64,000 nucleotides of DNA, taken from positions 1 through 64,000 of the forward strand of contig NZ_JBHSCW010000005.1 in assembly GCF_042651425.1 (NCBI RefSeq), in the 5' to 3' direction. The stretch is from Fodinicurvata halophila. GTDB taxonomy: Bacteria; Pseudomonadota; Alphaproteobacteria; Kiloniellales; DSM-21159. Both the position numbers and the translations under genes were made by a program. Each line of letters begins with the position of its first letter. Position 1 is the first letter of the stretch. Below are positions 24,807 through 32,893 of this stretch, piece after piece. Below the pieces are notes generated by a model. That model was not told where the DNA came from. It made no database searches and saw nothing but the letters and a program-made list of their open reading frames with translations.

Positions 24807-25782
24807 TCCCCTGCTCCAGGTCGACCGACTGCAGACCCACTTCGAAACCTATTCCCGCCCGGTGAAGGCGGTGGACGGGGTCAGTCTTTCGCTGCGCTCC
24901 GGCGAAGTCCTGGGCCTGGTGGGTGAAAGCGGCTCCGGCAAGTCGGTAACGGGCTTCTCGATCATGGGGCTGGTCGATCATCCCGGGCGCGTGGTGGGGG
25001 GCTCCATCCGCTTCGACGGGCAGGAGCTCGTGGGCCTGGCGGGCGAACAGCTGCGGCGCTATCGCGGGCGCCGCATCTCCATGATCTTCCAGGACCCCAT
25101 GATGACCCTGAACCCGGTGCTGCGCATCGACACCCAGATGGTGGAAACCCTGCAGGCGCACCAGGACATCTCGCGCGCGGCGGCGGTGCAGCGCTGCCGC
25201 GAGTCGCTGACCATGGTCGGTATCTCGGCGCCGGAGGCGCGCCTGAGGAATTATCCGCACCAGCTGTCCGGCGGCATGCGCCAGCGCGTGGCCATCGCGA
25301 TAGCCCTGCTGAACGATCCCGAACTGATCATCGCCGACGAGCCGACCACGGCGCTGGATGTCACCATTCAGGCGCAGATTCTGGCGGAGGTCCAGCGCCT
25401 GGTGGAGCAGAAGGGGGTGGCCATGATGCTGATCACCCACGACCTCTCGGTGGTGGCCGGCCTGGCCGATCGCATCGCCGTGATGTATGCCGGCCGTATC
25501 GTGGAGCAGGGGCCCTCGGACGCGGTGATCAGCGCGCCGCGACACCCCTATACGGCGGGCCTGATCGCCTCTGTGCCCTCGCGTAACCAGCGGCGACAGC
25601 GGCTGCGTCAGATTCCCGGCATGACGCCCTCCATGACGCACCTGCCGGAAGGCTGCCCCTTCCATCCGCGCTGTCCCAAGGCGCAGGATCTCTGTCGCAG
25701 CGAACCCGAGGACAGCTGGCAGGGCAATCGCTCCTGGCGCTGTCATTTTCCCGTAGGCAAGGACGAGAGTATCTGGTCATGA
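24799..25782 (+). CDS. Peptide ABC transporter ATP-binding protein (DppD-like)
   Basis: A 327-residue ATPase. Walker A is GESGSGKS (about 39-46), the signature is LSGGMRQR (about 155), and Walker B is LIIADEPTTALD (about 175). The C-terminal oligopeptide-transporter extension has the cysteines of LPEGCPFHPRCPKAQDLC, which in DppD/OppD relatives bind a 4Fe-4S cluster. It pairs with the next gene to energise import. The start overlaps the permease gene by eight bases. Confidence 0.93.
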   Translation: MTDPLLQVDRLQTHFETYSRPVKAVDGVSLSLRSGEVLGLVGESGSGKSVTGFSIMGLVDHPGRVVGGSIRFDGQELVGLAGEQLRRYRGRRISMIFQDPMMTLNPVLRIDTQMVETLQAHQDISRAAAVQRCRESLTMVGISAPEARLRNYPHQLSGGMRQRVAIAIALLNDPELIIADEPTTALDVTIQAQILAEVQRLVEQKGVAMMLITHDLSVVAGLADRIAVMYAGRIVEQGPSDAVISAPRHPYTAGLIASVPSRNQRRQRLRQIPGMTPSMTHLPEGCPFHPRCPKAQDLCRSEPEDSWQGNRSWRCHFPVGKDESIWS

Positions 25783-26798
25783 CCTCGGCAGAGCCCCTGA
25801 TCACCCTGGAGACCGTTTCGAAGCGCTTCACGCGCAGGCTGGATGTGGCGGAGCGCCTGGCCCGCGGCCTGGGGGCGAAAATCAAGGAGCAGACGGTTCA
25901 CGCGGTGGACCGGGTGACCCTGAACGTGGGCAAGGGCGAAGTGGTCGGCCTTGTGGGCGAAAGCGGCTGCGGGAAGTCCACTCTGGGCCGCATCGTGGCC
26001 GGACTGCACAAGCCTTCTGACGGCCGTTTCCTCTACCGGGGGCAGCCGGTCGAACAACTGGCCAAGCGCGATGCGGCCCATCTGGACCTGGCGATCCAGA
26101 TGATCTTCCAGGACCCCATGGCTTCGCTCAATCCGCGCATGAAGGCGGGGCAGATCATCGGCGAGGCGGTGCAGGCTCATGGCCTGGTGCCGCGCGCCGA
26201 ACAGAAGGACTATGTCGCCCAGATGATGCAGCGCGTAGGCCTGGATCCGGACTATCGCGCGCGCTATCCGCACCAGTTCTCCGGCGGGCAGCGCCAGCGC
26301 ATCGGCATCGCGCGCGCCCTGGCCGTGAAGCCGGAAATGCTGGTCTGTGACGAGTCGGTGGCCGCCCTGGACGTCTCGATCCAGGCTCAGGTGCTCAACC
26401 TCTTCATGGAGCTGCAGCAGGATTTCGGCCTGACCTATCTGTTCATCAGCCACGATCTGGGGGTGGTCGAGCATCTCTCGGACCAGGTGGTGATCATGTA
26501 CCTCGGGCGGGTGGTGGAACAGGCCCCCACGGCGGAACTCTTCGCCGGCCCCAACCATCCCTATACCCAGGCGTTGCTGGAGGACGTGCCGCGCCTGGAA
26601 GCCGGCAAACGCCGCTTCCATCCGATCAAGGGAGAGATTCCCTCGCCGCTGGACCCGCCGCCCGGCTGTCATTTCCATCCGCGCTGCCCCCATGCCTTCG
26701 ACCGCTGCCGGGTGGAGGAGCCGGCTTTGGAAGAGATTGCACCGGGACACTTCTCCGCCTGCCACCTCAACACCACCTCAAGGACAGACAGACCATGA
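25779..26798 (+). CDS. Peptide ABC transporter ATP-binding protein (DppF-like)
   Basis: A 339-residue ATPase, the second of the pair. Walker A is GESGCGKS (about 63-70), the signature is FSGGQRQR, and Walker B is LVCDESVAALD. The C-terminal extension has the PPGCHFHPRCPHAFDRC cysteine cluster. About 20 residues before the first strand (FTRRLDVAERLARGLGAKIKEQT) are typical of DppF-like ATPases with an insert after the first strand. It overlaps both neighbours by ATGA junctions. Confidence 0.93.
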   Translation: MTSAEPLITLETVSKRFTRRLDVAERLARGLGAKIKEQTVHAVDRVTLNVGKGEVVGLVGESGCGKSTLGRIVAGLHKPSDGRFLYRGQPVEQLAKRDAAHLDLAIQMIFQDPMASLNPRMKAGQIIGEAVQAHGLVPRAEQKDYVAQMMQRVGLDPDYRARYPHQFSGGQRQRIGIARALAVKPEMLVCDESVAALDVSIQAQVLNLFMELQQDFGLTYLFISHDLGVVEHLSDQVVIMYLGRVVEQAPTAELFAGPNHPYTQALLEDVPRLEAGKRRFHPIKGEIPSPLDPPPGCHFHPRCPHAFDRCRVEEPALEEIAPGHFSACHLNTTSRTDRP

Positions 26799-28027
26799 CC
26801 CCCGATCGTGCCCCCTCATCCGACCAGACCTTGCCGGAGGCCATTCCGGCGCAGGGGACGGACCGTCCTTCCTCGGATGTCGTGGAGTGGCTGCGCCGGC
26901 TGGTGGGCTTCCCCACGGTCAGCCGGGACTCCAACCTGGCCCTGATCGAGCATGTGAAGGACTATCTCGCGGCGCGCGGCATCGCGTGCCACGTGCTGCC
27001 GAACGAGGAGGGCAACAAGGCCAATCTCTGGGCGCGCATCGGCCCGGACCGGCCGGGCGGTGTGGCACTCAGCGGGCATACCGACGTGGTGCCGGTGGAG
27101 GGGCAGGATTGGGACAGCGACCCCTTTACCCTGGAGGAACGCAACGGAGCTCTGGTGGGGCGCGGGACGGCCGACATGAAGGGGTTCCTGGCCTGCTGTC
27201 TGGCGCTGGTGCCGCGCATGCAGGAGGCGCCGCTGGCCCGGCCCATCGACCTCTGCTTCTCCTATGACGAGGAGGTGGGCTGTCGTGGTGTCGACGGTCT
27301 GATCGAATACATCGCCACATTGGAGAACAAGCCCGGCCTTTGTCTGGTTGGCGAACCCACCGGCATGGACGTGGTCACCGGCCACAAGGGCAAGCTGGCC
27401 GTGGAATGCGTGGTGAAGGGCAGTATCGCGCACTCGAGCCTGGCGCCGCGCGCGGCCAATGCCGTGCAGACGGCGGCGCGGCTGGTGGCACGGATTGCCG
27501 ACATGGCCGACGCGGTGGAACGCGACGGGCCCTTCGATCCCCGCTATGACGTGGAGCACACGACGATCCACGTGGGCCAGCTGCAGGGCGGGCAGGCGCT
27601 GAACATCGTGCCGGACCACTGCTCCTTCGTCTTCGAGTTTCGGCACCTGCCCCTGGACGATCCTTTTGCCAAGCTGGACGAGCTCAAGGCCTATGGCCGG
27701 GAGCTGGAGGCGGCCATGCAGAAGAAGGCACCGGAGGCGTCCGTCACCTGGACCCAGCTCTTCTCCTTCCCCGGCCTGGACATGGACGAGGACGCGGAGG
27801 CCGTTACCTTCATGAAGGGCCTAGCCGCCACCAACAGCACGCGCCGGGTCGCCTATGGGACCGAGGGCGGCAAGTTCCAGCAGCACGCCGGCATTCCGAC
27901 GGTGATCTGCGGGCCGGGGCATATCGACCAGGCCCACAAAGCGAACGAGTTCGCCGCCCTGTCCCAGTTGGCGGAAATGGAGCAGCTGCTCGGCCGGCTG
28001 GTCGAGCGGCTGTGCAAGGACGCCTGA
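26795..28027 (+). CDS. M20-family deacetylase/peptidase (ArgE-like)
   Basis: A 410-residue zinc hydrolase of the M20 family, closest by eye to acetylornithine deacetylase. The metal and catalytic motifs are SGHTDVVPV, GRGTADMKGF, SYDEEVGCRGV (catalytic Glu plus ligand Glu), GEPTGMD and, near the end, GPGHIDQAHKANE (last His). The lid domain lies at about 200-320. It removes an acyl or aminoacyl group in the cytoplasm. Its overlap with the ATPase gene ties it to the imported compound, so true arginine biosynthesis is less likely than catabolic deacylation. Confidence 0.9.
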   Translation: MTPDRAPSSDQTLPEAIPAQGTDRPSSDVVEWLRRLVGFPTVSRDSNLALIEHVKDYLAARGIACHVLPNEEGNKANLWARIGPDRPGGVALSGHTDVVPVEGQDWDSDPFTLEERNGALVGRGTADMKGFLACCLALVPRMQEAPLARPIDLCFSYDEEVGCRGVDGLIEYIATLENKPGLCLVGEPTGMDVVTGHKGKLAVECVVKGSIAHSSLAPRAANAVQTAARLVARIADMADAVERDGPFDPRYDVEHTTIHVGQLQGGQALNIVPDHCSFVFEFRHLPLDDPFAKLDELKAYGRELEAAMQKKAPEASVTWTQLFSFPGLDMDEDAEAVTFMKGLAATNSTRRVAYGTEGGKFQQHAGIPTVICGPGHIDQAHKANEFAALSQLAEMEQLLGRLVERLCKDA

Positions 28028-28071
28028 AGGTGTAGGCTGCCCGGCAGCGCATAAGCCAAGAGGAGGAGAGC

Positions 28072-28857
28072 ATGGCACAGGACGAACGGACCTGGGAAGC
28101 GGGTGAGCGCAGGCGCCTGCAGCTGCTGACCTGGCCGGATATCGAGGAGTACCTGCAGAGCTCGCGCAGCATCCTGATCCCCATCGGCTCCACCGAGCAG
28201 CACGGACCCACGGGCCTGCTGGGCACCGATGCGCTCTGTCCGGAAGTGCTGTCCCGTGGCATAGCCGCGCGCACCGGAGCCCTGATCGCGCCGACGTTGT
28301 CCATCGGGATGGCGCAGCATCACCTGGGCTTTCCGGGCAGCATCTCGCTGCGCCCCAGCACGCTGATCGCCGTGGTGCGCGACGTGGTGACCTCGCTGGC
28401 CAGCCAGGGCTTCGAGCGCTTCTTCTTCGTCAACGGACACGGCGGCAACATCGCTACCCTGCAGGCCGCTTTTTCCGAGATCCACGCCGATGTCTCCTAC
28501 GGCATGCAGAGCAATCGTCCTTCCCTGCAGTTCCAGCTGCACAGCTGGTGGATGATGCCGTCGGTACGCGCGCGCAGCGCCGAGCTGTTCGGCGAGGCCG
28601 AGGGCTCGCACGTGACCTGCAGCGAGGTCTCGCTGACGCATTTCGCTCACGGCCCCCACATGAAGTCGCGCCCGCTCTCGCCGAAGATCGCGCCCAAGGG
28701 GCCGATCGGCGATTCCCGGGATTTCCGTTCGCGCTTCCCCGACGGCCGTATCGGCTCCGACCCCACGCTCGCCAATGCGGAGGCCGGCGAGACGCTCTAC
28801 GAGGCCGCGCTGGAGGACCTCTGCGCGGCCTGGGAGGAATTTGCCAAGACCGCCTGA
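28072..28857 (+). CDS. Creatininase-family amidohydrolase
   Basis: A 261-residue metal-dependent amidohydrolase. IPIGSTEQHGPTGLLGTDAL (about 36-55) carries the Glu, His and Asp metal ligands of the creatininase fold. FFVNGHGGNIATL (about 120-132) is the second hallmark and EGSHVTCSEVSL (about 180) the third. Relatives open creatinine, hydrolyse formamides or act in mycofactocin maturation. Placed last in a peptide-import operon with an M20 deacetylase, it probably hydrolyses an amide bond of the imported substrate. GAGGAGG-type ribosome binding site lies before ATG 28072. Confidence 0.9.
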   Translation: MAQDERTWEAGERRRLQLLTWPDIEEYLQSSRSILIPIGSTEQHGPTGLLGTDALCPEVLSRGIAARTGALIAPTLSIGMAQHHLGFPGSISLRPSTLIAVVRDVVTSLASQGFERFFFVNGHGGNIATLQAAFSEIHADVSYGMQSNRPSLQFQLHSWWMMPSVRARSAELFGEAEGSHVTCSEVSLTHFAHGPHMKSRPLSPKIAPKGPIGDSRDFRSRFPDGRIGSDPTLANAEAGETLYEAALEDLCAAWEEFAKTA

Positions 28858-28863
28858 CCGGGA

Positions 28864-28883
28864 CCGAGTGGTTCTCGGGTTTT
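28864..28883 (+). terminator. Weak terminator after the ABC/creatininase operon
   Basis: CCGAG (28864-28868) pairs with CTCGG (28874-28878), then GTTTT. The stem has only five pairs, so it is a modest candidate. Confidence 0.35.
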
Positions 28884-29023
28884 GCATCCACGGAAAGCGG
28901 TCAGCGCGCGGCCTTCCTGATCCGTCGCTGCTCTGAAATACTGCGGTATGGGTGCCTCCGGCTTTCCAAGCTTGCGAAGCCGGACAGGGGTGACGTACGT
29001 CGAAACGGCAGATCGAGCGACAA

Positions 29024-29038
29024 TTCCGCACAGCGGAA
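29024..29038. promoter_or_regulatory. Candidate IclR operator of the TRAP operon
   Basis: TTCCGC-ACA-GCGGAA, a perfect 6-3-6 palindrome. The same half-sites in the same geometry recur at 35240-35254, beside the IclR gene and the acyl-CoA ligase operon. Confidence 0.6.
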
Positions 29039-29172
29039 CTGGTTTCTGCAATTCTGCTTGACGGTCAAGCGGCCTGTGGCTTTGCTGTTTGAACAATCAA
29101 GGTTTCCTGGATGCGCCTGATCCACCATGGCCGGGTGATAGCTGTGAAGCCACAAGCGAGGAGGACGCCATC

Positions 29173-30156
29173 ATGATTCGCCGTAGTTTTTTTGCGACTG
29201 CCGCCCTGGCCGCAACCCTGGTTGCCGGTTCTGCCCAAGCGGAAGACATGACCCTGCTCTCGAGCTGGGATGAGAGCTATAATGCTGTTCCGGTATTTGC
29301 CCAGGGCTTCGCCGAGCGCCTTGAGGAAAAATCCGATGGAGACTTGAACATCAACCTGCGCGGACCGGAAACCGTTTCCCCCTTCGAGCAGCTTCAGCCG
29401 GTCTCAACCGGCCTGTTCGACATGCTGTTCACCCATGGCGCCTATCACCTGGGCGAGACGGCCATGGCCTTCGGCATGGATGCCGTCAAGGACGATCCCG
29501 TAGCGCGCCGTGAGAGCGGCATCTACGAGTTGATCGATGCGCATTACCAGGACCGCAACCTCAAGCTGATCGGCGTGTTCTCGGCAGCCTCCGGCTACCA
29601 CTTCCTCTTGAGCGACCCGATTGGTGAGGACGGGGGCCTGGAAGGTCGCAAGATCCGCGCATCCGGCACCTATCACGACATGGTGATCGAGCTCGGAGGC
29701 TCGGTGGTGACCATGCCGGCCAGCGATATCTACTCCGCACTGGATCGTGGTCTGGTCGATGGTGCGGCCTGGCCTGTCTTCGGTGCGATGGACTACAAGT
29801 GGTACGAAGTCGCGGACTACATGACCCGCCCTACCTTCGGTGTCACCAACCTGACGCTGTTCATGAACCTGGACAGCTGGAACAGTCTGACGGAAGACCA
29901 GCAGGCGCTTGTGGAGGAAACCGCGCGCGAACTGGAAATCGAGGGCCGTGAGCACTTCGAGAAGCTTTGGGCGGAAGAAGACCAGGCCATGCAGGATGCC
30001 GGACTGGAAATCACCGAATTTGGTCCGGATGTTGCGGGGGATGTGAACGCCATCTTCGCCAGCGGCGTCTGGAAGCAGGTGCGTGCGAAAGCCGGCGAGG
30101 ATGGTGCCGAGTTCCATGACCTGGCCGTGGAAAAGGGCCTCACAGCCGCCGAATGA
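29173..30156 (+). CDS. dctP: TRAP transporter substrate-binding protein (DctP-type)
   Basis: A 327-residue periplasmic binding protein with a signal peptide to about residue 23 (GSAQA-ED). The conserved helix-strand region (LEGRKIRASGTYHDMVIELGGSVVTMPASDIYSALDRGLVDGAAWP, about 155-200) includes the Arg that normally grips a carboxylate. It captures an organic acid for the DctQM permease encoded next. ATG 29173 is chosen because GAGGAGG stands upstream and the signal peptide starts there. The neighbouring CoA-ester genes suggest an aromatic or dicarboxylic acid substrate. Confidence 0.92.
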   Translation: MIRRSFFATAALAATLVAGSAQAEDMTLLSSWDESYNAVPVFAQGFAERLEEKSDGDLNINLRGPETVSPFEQLQPVSTGLFDMLFTHGAYHLGETAMAFGMDAVKDDPVARRESGIYELIDAHYQDRNLKLIGVFSAASGYHFLLSDPIGEDGGLEGRKIRASGTYHDMVIELGGSVVTMPASDIYSALDRGLVDGAAWPVFGAMDYKWYEVADYMTRPTFGVTNLTLFMNLDSWNSLTEDQQALVEETARELEIEGREHFEKLWAEEDQAMQDAGLEITEFGPDVAGDVNAIFASGVWKQVRAKAGEDGAEFHDLAVEKGLTAAE

Positions 30157-30186
30157 CGGCTTATAGTCTGGCTGGGGATTGAAGCA

Positions 30187-30723
30187 ATGCGCTGGCTGTT
30201 GCGCATTCACGACGGACTGACGCAGCTGACCTTCTGGGTGTCGGCTGCGTCAGTCGCCTATTTGACCCTGGTCACGGCCTGGGAGGTCGTGGGGCGCTAT
30301 TTTCTTCGCATGCCAAGCGATTGGGCGCCGGATACAGCGGCGGTCAGCTTTGCCTTCGTGACCTTCCTGGCCGCTCCCATGCTGACCTGGAAGGGGGGTC
30401 ATGCGGCCATGACCGCCGTGGTGGATCACGTCCCTCAAGGTGTTTCCCTCTGGATGCGACGCCTGACGCTTCTGCTGGCCGTTCTGGTGTGCGGGCTTTG
30501 TGCCTGGTTCGGAGCACAGGAAACCTTCCGACTCTACACGCGCGGCGTGACGATGATCACGGTGACGCCAATCCAGAAGTGGTGGGTCATGATCACGGTC
30601 GTCTATGCGCTGGCAAGCATGGCGCTCTATTTCCTCCGCCATTTGGGAGCGACGTTCATGCAGTCGCCTTCCGCTCCTGCAGAGTCGCGCGATGGCAAGC
30701 CGGTCGGTGAGGAGCTGTCCTGA
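30187..30723 (+). CDS. dctQ: TRAP transporter small permease (DctQ-type)
   Basis: A 178-residue membrane protein with four helices (about 12-35, 52-70, 90-110, 128-150). The TRAP small-subunit phrase VTAWEVVGRYFLRMPSDWAPDTA sits at the first helix end and ITVTPIQKWWVMITVVYALASMALY in the last. It partners the large subunit for Na+-driven uptake. Its stop shares one base with the next ATG. Confidence 0.9.
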   Translation: MRWLLRIHDGLTQLTFWVSAASVAYLTLVTAWEVVGRYFLRMPSDWAPDTAAVSFAFVTFLAAPMLTWKGGHAAMTAVVDHVPQGVSLWMRRLTLLLAVLVCGLCAWFGAQETFRLYTRGVTMITVTPIQKWWVMITVVYALASMALYFLRHLGATFMQSPSAPAESRDGKPVGEELS

Positions 30724-32027
30724 TGGAGTGGTATGTGCTGCTCACGGGCGCCTTCTTCCTCTTGCTGGCGCTGTTTGCCACCGGATTGCCGATCTTCCTG
30801 TCGTTCCTGACGCTGAACCTGATCGGTCTTTACCTGATGACAGGGAACTTCGGCGGTGTGCTGCTGGTGGTGAACTCCATGTTCGACACCGGCACCAGCA
30901 TATCGCTGGCGGCTATCCCGCTGTTCATCCTGTTGGGCGAGATCCTTTTCCGCTCAGGGGCCGTGCGGATTCTCTTCAATGCGGTCGATGCCGTGATCGG
31001 CAATATCCGGGCGAGGCTCTACGCCGTCACGATCGTGCTGTCCACCATCTTTGGAGCCCTGTCCGGATCTGCAATGGCAGTTGCCGCGATGATGGGCTCT
31101 TCGCTGCTGCCGGAAATGCGCAGTCGCGGCTATGACCGCAATCTCTCTGTCGGCGCGATCCTGGCAGGCTCCAGCCTGGCCCCGATCATTCCGCCCAGTG
31201 TCATGGCAGTGGTGCTGGGCATTCTCTCCGGCGTGTCTATCGCAGAACTGCTGATTGCGGGAATCGTACCCGGTATCCTGTTGGCGCTGGCCTTCTTCAT
31301 CTACATCGTGATTCGTGGCTGGCGGAATCCCGACCTGGCCCCGCTCAGTCCGCGCGCCGACCTGCCCGGACGCGAACGCGCCCTTCTGGTTCTGAAAGCG
31401 CTGCCTTTCCTTCTGATCATCGTTACCATCCTGGGCCTGATCCTGGGGGGTGTGGCCACGCCAACGGAATCCGCAGCCATGGGGTGTGTCGTGGCGGCGG
31501 TGATCTGCTCCATCCTGGGCGACCTGAAGTTTGCCAAGCTGGTGGAGGCCGTTCGCTCCACAGCCTGGATCACCGGCATGATCATGATCATCATGGTCAG
31601 CTCCGTTTCCTTCAGCCAGATCCTGAACATGACGGGCGTCACCTTCGAACTGGTCGCCTTCGTGACCTCTCTGGCCCTGCCGGTCGTGCTGATCTTCATC
31701 GTCCTGCAGGCACTGCCGTTGATCCTCTGCATGTTCATCGACCAGATTGCACTCATGATCCTGCTGGTGCCTCTCTATCAGCCGATCATCACCGGGCTTG
31801 AGTTCGATCCCCTCTGGTTCTGGACGATCTTTCTCATCAACATGTCCATCGGCGGGATCACGCCGCCCTTCGGGTATACACTGTTTGCCCTGCAGGGCGT
31901 GGCGCGCGACGTCCCCATACAGTCGGTCTATCGTGCAGCCGTACCCTTCGTGCTGATCTTCCTGCTGATGATCGTCGTGCTGGCTCTGCTGCCGGACATC
32001 ATTCTCTATCTGCCCTCATTCGTGTGA
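30723..32027 (+). CDS. dctM: TRAP transporter large permease (DctM-type)
   Basis: A 434-residue, roughly twelve-helix permease. SGSAMAVAAMMGSSLLPEMRSRGYDRNLSVGAILAGSSLAPIIPPSV (about 116-165) is the conserved DctM core, and SIGGITPPFGYTLFALQGVA (about 378-398) the second re-entrant motif. It carries the substrate across the inner membrane using the sodium gradient. Twenty bases separate it from the SDR gene, so the operon probably continues. Confidence 0.93.
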   Translation: MEWYVLLTGAFFLLLALFATGLPIFLSFLTLNLIGLYLMTGNFGGVLLVVNSMFDTGTSISLAAIPLFILLGEILFRSGAVRILFNAVDAVIGNIRARLYAVTIVLSTIFGALSGSAMAVAAMMGSSLLPEMRSRGYDRNLSVGAILAGSSLAPIIPPSVMAVVLGILSGVSIAELLIAGIVPGILLALAFFIYIVIRGWRNPDLAPLSPRADLPGRERALLVLKALPFLLIIVTILGLILGGVATPTESAAMGCVVAAVICSILGDLKFAKLVEAVRSTAWITGMIMIIMVSSVSFSQILNMTGVTFELVAFVTSLALPVVLIFIVLQALPLILCMFIDQIALMILLVPLYQPIITGLEFDPLWFWTIFLINMSIGGITPPFGYTLFALQGVARDVPIQSVYRAAVPFVLIFLLMIVVLALLPDIILYLPSFV

Positions 32028-32046
32028 CATGAAGTGAGTTAACGTC

Positions 32047-32823
32047 ATGGATCTCCAAATCTCCGGTCACAAGGCGCTCGTTCTCGGCGGCTCGCAGGGC
32101 CTCGGGTTCAGTTGCGCGGAAGCCCTGGCTGAGGCCGGTGTGGAGGTCGTAGTCAACGGGCGCGACCAAGCGCGCGCAAAGGAGGCCGCAGACTCTCTCG
32201 GAAAGGGAGCCTGGGCCGTCGCCGGCGACGTTTCCGACCCCGGGGAGCGCAAGCGTATCTTTGCGCAGGCACGTGGCGAACAGCCGATCTCGATCCTGGT
32301 AACGAACGCGGGTGGTCCTCCGCCGGGCCCTGTGGCAGGACACGATCACGAGACTTGGCAGAAAGCCGTGGAGATGAACATGCTGGCGGCACTGGACTTC
32401 GCCGTCATGACCCTGCCGGACATGAAGCAGGCCGGCTTCGGGCGCATCGTCAACATCACCTCCTTCACGGTGCGCGAACCCTATCCGAACATGGGGTTGG
32501 CGACAGGCGTACGCGCCGGCCTGACCGGGGCGATGTCGAGCCTGTCCCAGGAAGTCGCCGACCAGGGCATTACGGTGAACAACCTGCTGCCCGGCCTGAT
32601 GGACACAGGCGCCCTGCACCGGGTCTATGCAGCGCAGGCAAGAAACCAGGGAATTACCGAGGACGAGGCCAAGGCGCACATGGCGGAGTCCGTGCCCATG
32701 AAGCGCCTGGGTCGGGGGGAGGATTTCGGCCGGGTTTGTGCCTTCCTCTGTTCGGCTCACGCAGGCTACATGACAGGCCAGAACATCACAGTCGATGGCG
32801 GCCTGGTCCGCTCGCTGCTTTAG
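32047..32823 (+). CDS. SDR-fold protein lacking the usual Tyr-Lys pair
   Basis: A 258-residue short-chain dehydrogenase/reductase fold. The cofactor site is GGSQGLGFSCAEALAEAG (about 13-30), and NAGGPPPGP (about 84-92) stands for the NNAG motif. Where classical members have YSASKAA, this protein reads MGLATGVRAGLTGAMSSLSQEVA, so catalytic Tyr and Lys are missing. The Ser/Thr of NITSFTVREP is kept. The end TGQNITVDGGL is normal. This matches the BKR_like_SDR_like subgroup, whose chemistry is unclear. It is encoded between the TRAP permease and the hydroxyacyl-CoA dehydrogenase and may handle a related intermediate. Confidence 0.88.
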   Translation: MDLQISGHKALVLGGSQGLGFSCAEALAEAGVEVVVNGRDQARAKEAADSLGKGAWAVAGDVSDPGERKRIFAQARGEQPISILVTNAGGPPPGPVAGHDHETWQKAVEMNMLAALDFAVMTLPDMKQAGFGRIVNITSFTVREPYPNMGLATGVRAGLTGAMSSLSQEVADQGITVNNLLPGLMDTGALHRVYAAQARNQGITEDEAKAHMAESVPMKRLGRGEDFGRVCAFLCSAHAGYMTGQNITVDGGLVRSLL

Positions 32824-32893
32824 CGTGGCCTCGCGAAGCCGAGGCCCTCGAGAACCAGAACAGACACCCCACGAAAGAAGGGACCCTTTGGAG

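Larger units (their letters stand above)
28858..29172. other. Promoter region between the creatininase and TRAP genes
   Basis: About 315 bases without a gene. A small terminator-like hairpin (28864-28883) follows the ABC operon. A perfect palindrome (29024-29038) lies 134 bases before the TRAP binding protein. The sequence turns AT-richer after 29000, as expected for a promoter. Confidence 0.5.
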
